Shown: positions 5,450 to 6,493 of the stretch, in pieces
How positions within the stretch are numbered: the stretch's first letter is position 1
Layout: each line of letters begins with the position of its first letter
DNA from: a bacterium
GTDB lineage: Bacteria; Planctomycetota; UBA11346
Direction of reading: 5' to 3'
NCBI GenBank assembly: GCA_020049615.1
Contig: JAIFKN010000128.1
Coordinates: 1 to 6,493, forward strand
Length of the DNA: 6,493 bases
Notes under the pieces: model-generated
The model's database searches: none
Told to the model about the DNA's origin: nothing
Seen by the model: the letters and a program-made list of their open reading frames with translations, nothing else
Program-made: the position numbers and the translations under genes

Positions 5450-5794
5450 ATGGTCGCCGCCAAGCGAGACAAACCGACCGCGTCCGATCCGTTCAACGGC
5501 ATCGATCTGGTCATGGTCAGCAACTGCCTGCGTGCCCTCGCGCACGCGGACCGCCTGCGGCTGATCGCGATCCTGCTGCAGGAGGAGCTCTCGGTCGGTG
5601 AACTGGCGGAGCGGCTCGGGCTGGTCCAGCCGACGGTCAGCGGCCACCTCCGCATCCTCCAGTCGCGCGGCATGCTCGCCTGCCGGCGCGATGGCCACCG
5701 TATCCACTACCGGGTGGCGACGCCCGCGCTGGCCGACATCTGCTCCTGCATCCGCAGCCACTTCAGCTCCTGTCCGATCGGGACCCCGCGATGA
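5450..5794 (+). CDS. ArsR/SmtB-family transcriptional repressor
   Basis: 114 residues, normal for the family. The winged helix spans about 24-92: LRALAHADRLRLIAILL (helix typical of ArsR), SVGELAERLGLVQPTVSGHLRILQSRGML (helix-turn-helix with the recognition helix near 59-70), then the wing RRDGHRIHYRV. The classic arsenic site CVC in the third helix is absent (it reads VGELAER). Cysteines instead sit at 26, 78, 98, 100 and 108; C98-S-C100 and C108 cluster on the last helix, DICSCIRSHFSSC, where sensory sites of other ArsR proteins occur. It may therefore bind a thiophilic metal(loid) or react with persulfides, but the ligand is not readable. The start ATG 5450 has GAGG 6 nt upstream. Its stop overlaps the next start (ATGA, 5791-5794), so it is cotranslated with the molybdoenzyme and very likely controls it through the AT-rich operator upstream. 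Confidence 0.92.
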   Translation: MVAAKRDKPTASDPFNGIDLVMVSNCLRALAHADRLRLIAILLQEELSVGELAERLGLVQPTVSGHLRILQSRGMLACRRDGHRIHYRVATPALADICSCIRSHFSSCPIGTPR

Positions 5795-6493
5795 GCCTGC
5801 ACGTTTCGCGCCGCCAGTTCATCAAGATCTCGGCCAGTCTGCTCGCCGCCGCCGGCTTCGGCGGCTCCCTGCTCGCGGGCTCCGGCCTGCAGGCGGCCGA
5901 ACCCGGCGGCGTCGCCCCCGGGGGCCTGCGCTCCATCCCGACGTTCTGCGACATCTGCTTCTGGAAGTGCGGCGCCATCGCCAGCGTGCGCGACGGCAAG
6001 CTGTGGAAGCTGGAAGGCAACCCGCTCGATCCGCTGTGCCGCGGCCGGCTGTGCCCGCGCGGCACCGGCGGCGTCGGCGCCCACCTCGATCCGGACCGCC
6101 TGACCCGGCCGCTGCTGCGCGCCAAGGTCCGCGGCGAGGAGCAATGGAACGCGGTGTCCTGGGACGACGCCCTCGGCTTCGTCGCCGGGAAGATGGAGAA
6201 GATCAAGGCCGAGCACGGTCCCGAGGCGATGGCCCTGTTCAGCCACGGCATCGGCGGCACCTTCCTCAAGCAGCTGATGAAGGCCTACGGCACGCCCAAC
6301 CTGGCGGCGCCGAGCTTCGCCCAGTGCCGCGGCCCCCGCGACGTCGGCTTCCGCCTGACCTTCGGCGAGGACCCCGGCTCGCCCGAGCGCACCGACATCG
6401 CCAACGCCCGCTGCCTGGTGCTGATCGGCAGCCACCTCGGCGAGAACATGCACAACAGCCAGGTGCAGGAGTTCGCCACCGCGATCGCCGCCG
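5791..6493 (+). CDS. Tat-exported molybdopterin oxidoreductase, PsrA/PhsA/TtrA/ArrA group (partial, N-terminal)
   Basis: The first 234 codons are present; the gene continues past the window (family members are usually 700-900 aa). Residues 6-12, SRRQFIK, form a twin-arginine motif followed by a hydrophobic stretch to about 36, so the enzyme is exported folded to the periplasm. A [4Fe-4S] site follows: C53-x2-C56-x3-C60-x27-C88 within CDICFWKCG and RLCPRG, with DGKLWKLEGNP between. This is the DMSO-reductase superfamily pattern. The CxxCFWKC form and DPDRLTRPLLR resemble polysulfide, thiosulfate and related reductase catalytic subunits. C179 (SFAQCRGPRD) is a plausible molybdenum ligand, and RCLVLIGSHLGENMHN begins the cofactor-binding fold. 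It overlaps the ArsR gene by 4 bp. Electron-transfer (FeS) and membrane-anchor subunits would be expected downstream. The substrate could be polysulfide, thiosulfate, tetrathionate or arsenic oxyanion; the sequence present does not decide. Confidence 0.9.
   Translation, partial: MSLHVSRRQFIKISASLLAAAGFGGSLLAGSGLQAAEPGGVAPGGLRSIPTFCDICFWKCGAIASVRDGKLWKLEGNPLDPLCRGRLCPRGTGGVGAHLDPDRLTRPLLRAKVRGEEQWNAVSWDDALGFVAGKMEKIKAEHGPEAMALFSHGIGGTFLKQLMKAYGTPNLAAPSFAQCRGPRDVGFRLTFGEDPGSPERTDIANARCLVLIGSHLGENMHNSQVQEFATAIAA

Noticed and set aside
5707..6453. Minus-strand 248-codon open frame opposite the molybdoenzyme
   Set aside because: The plus strand encodes a clear Tat motif and FeS-binding cysteines; the minus frame is compositional.

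Overview
The window is GC-rich (roughly 70 % by eye) and densely coded, and holds parts of three transcription units. A partial AraC-type regulator, a UroD-fold methyltransferase-like protein and a GH172/DUF2961 protein side by side, followed by a low-complexity secreted protein and a respiratory molybdoenzyme, fit a bacterium of the Planctomycetes/Verrucomicrobia/Lentisphaerae kind. No rRNA or other marker is present, so this taxonomic guess is an inference of modest confidence.

Left part (1-2705). The C-terminal end of an AraC-family regulator (+) is followed by a UroD-family protein (+, 262-1554). This gene converges on a GH172/DUF2961 gene (-, 1589-2705). The N-terminal 36 or so codons of the GH172 gene lie in a different frame from the rest, so as written it carries a one-base frameshift near 2595-2608. 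The set looks like sugar or one-carbon catabolism, but no substrate can be read from the sequence.

Middle (2706-5363). A 202-base divergent intergenic region carries nested inverted repeats and a 9-bp direct repeat with 11-bp spacing, the geometry used by OmpR/PhoB-family regulators. It precedes a tight three-gene unit: a small secreted protein built of Cys/Gly/Lys/Glu repeats (2908-3303), an OmpR/PhoB-type response regulator (GTG start 9 nt after the previous stop) and a membrane histidine kinase (ATGA overlap). The kinase has four cysteines in its periplasmic sensor domain and a CusS-like 'NP' variant of the G1 box. A reasonable model is an autoregulated system that senses a thiol-reactive ligand or metal outside the cytoplasm and makes a Cys-rich secreted binder. 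The small protein recalls the Cys-bearing low-complexity precursors of the HvfA/bufferin type, but no modifying enzyme is seen here.

Right part (5364-6493). A strikingly AT-rich promoter/operator precedes an ArsR-family repressor with five cysteines. It overlaps by 4 bp (ATGA) with a Tat-exported, [4Fe-4S]-containing molybdopterin oxidoreductase of the PsrA/PhsA/TtrA/ArrA group, truncated by the window end. This looks like a self-regulated anaerobic respiratory operon (sulfur or arsenic oxyanion or polysulfide), with the substrate undetermined.

No tRNA, rRNA, CRISPR array, insertion sequence or convincing intrinsic terminator was seen. No gene-free stretch exceeds 300 bases.
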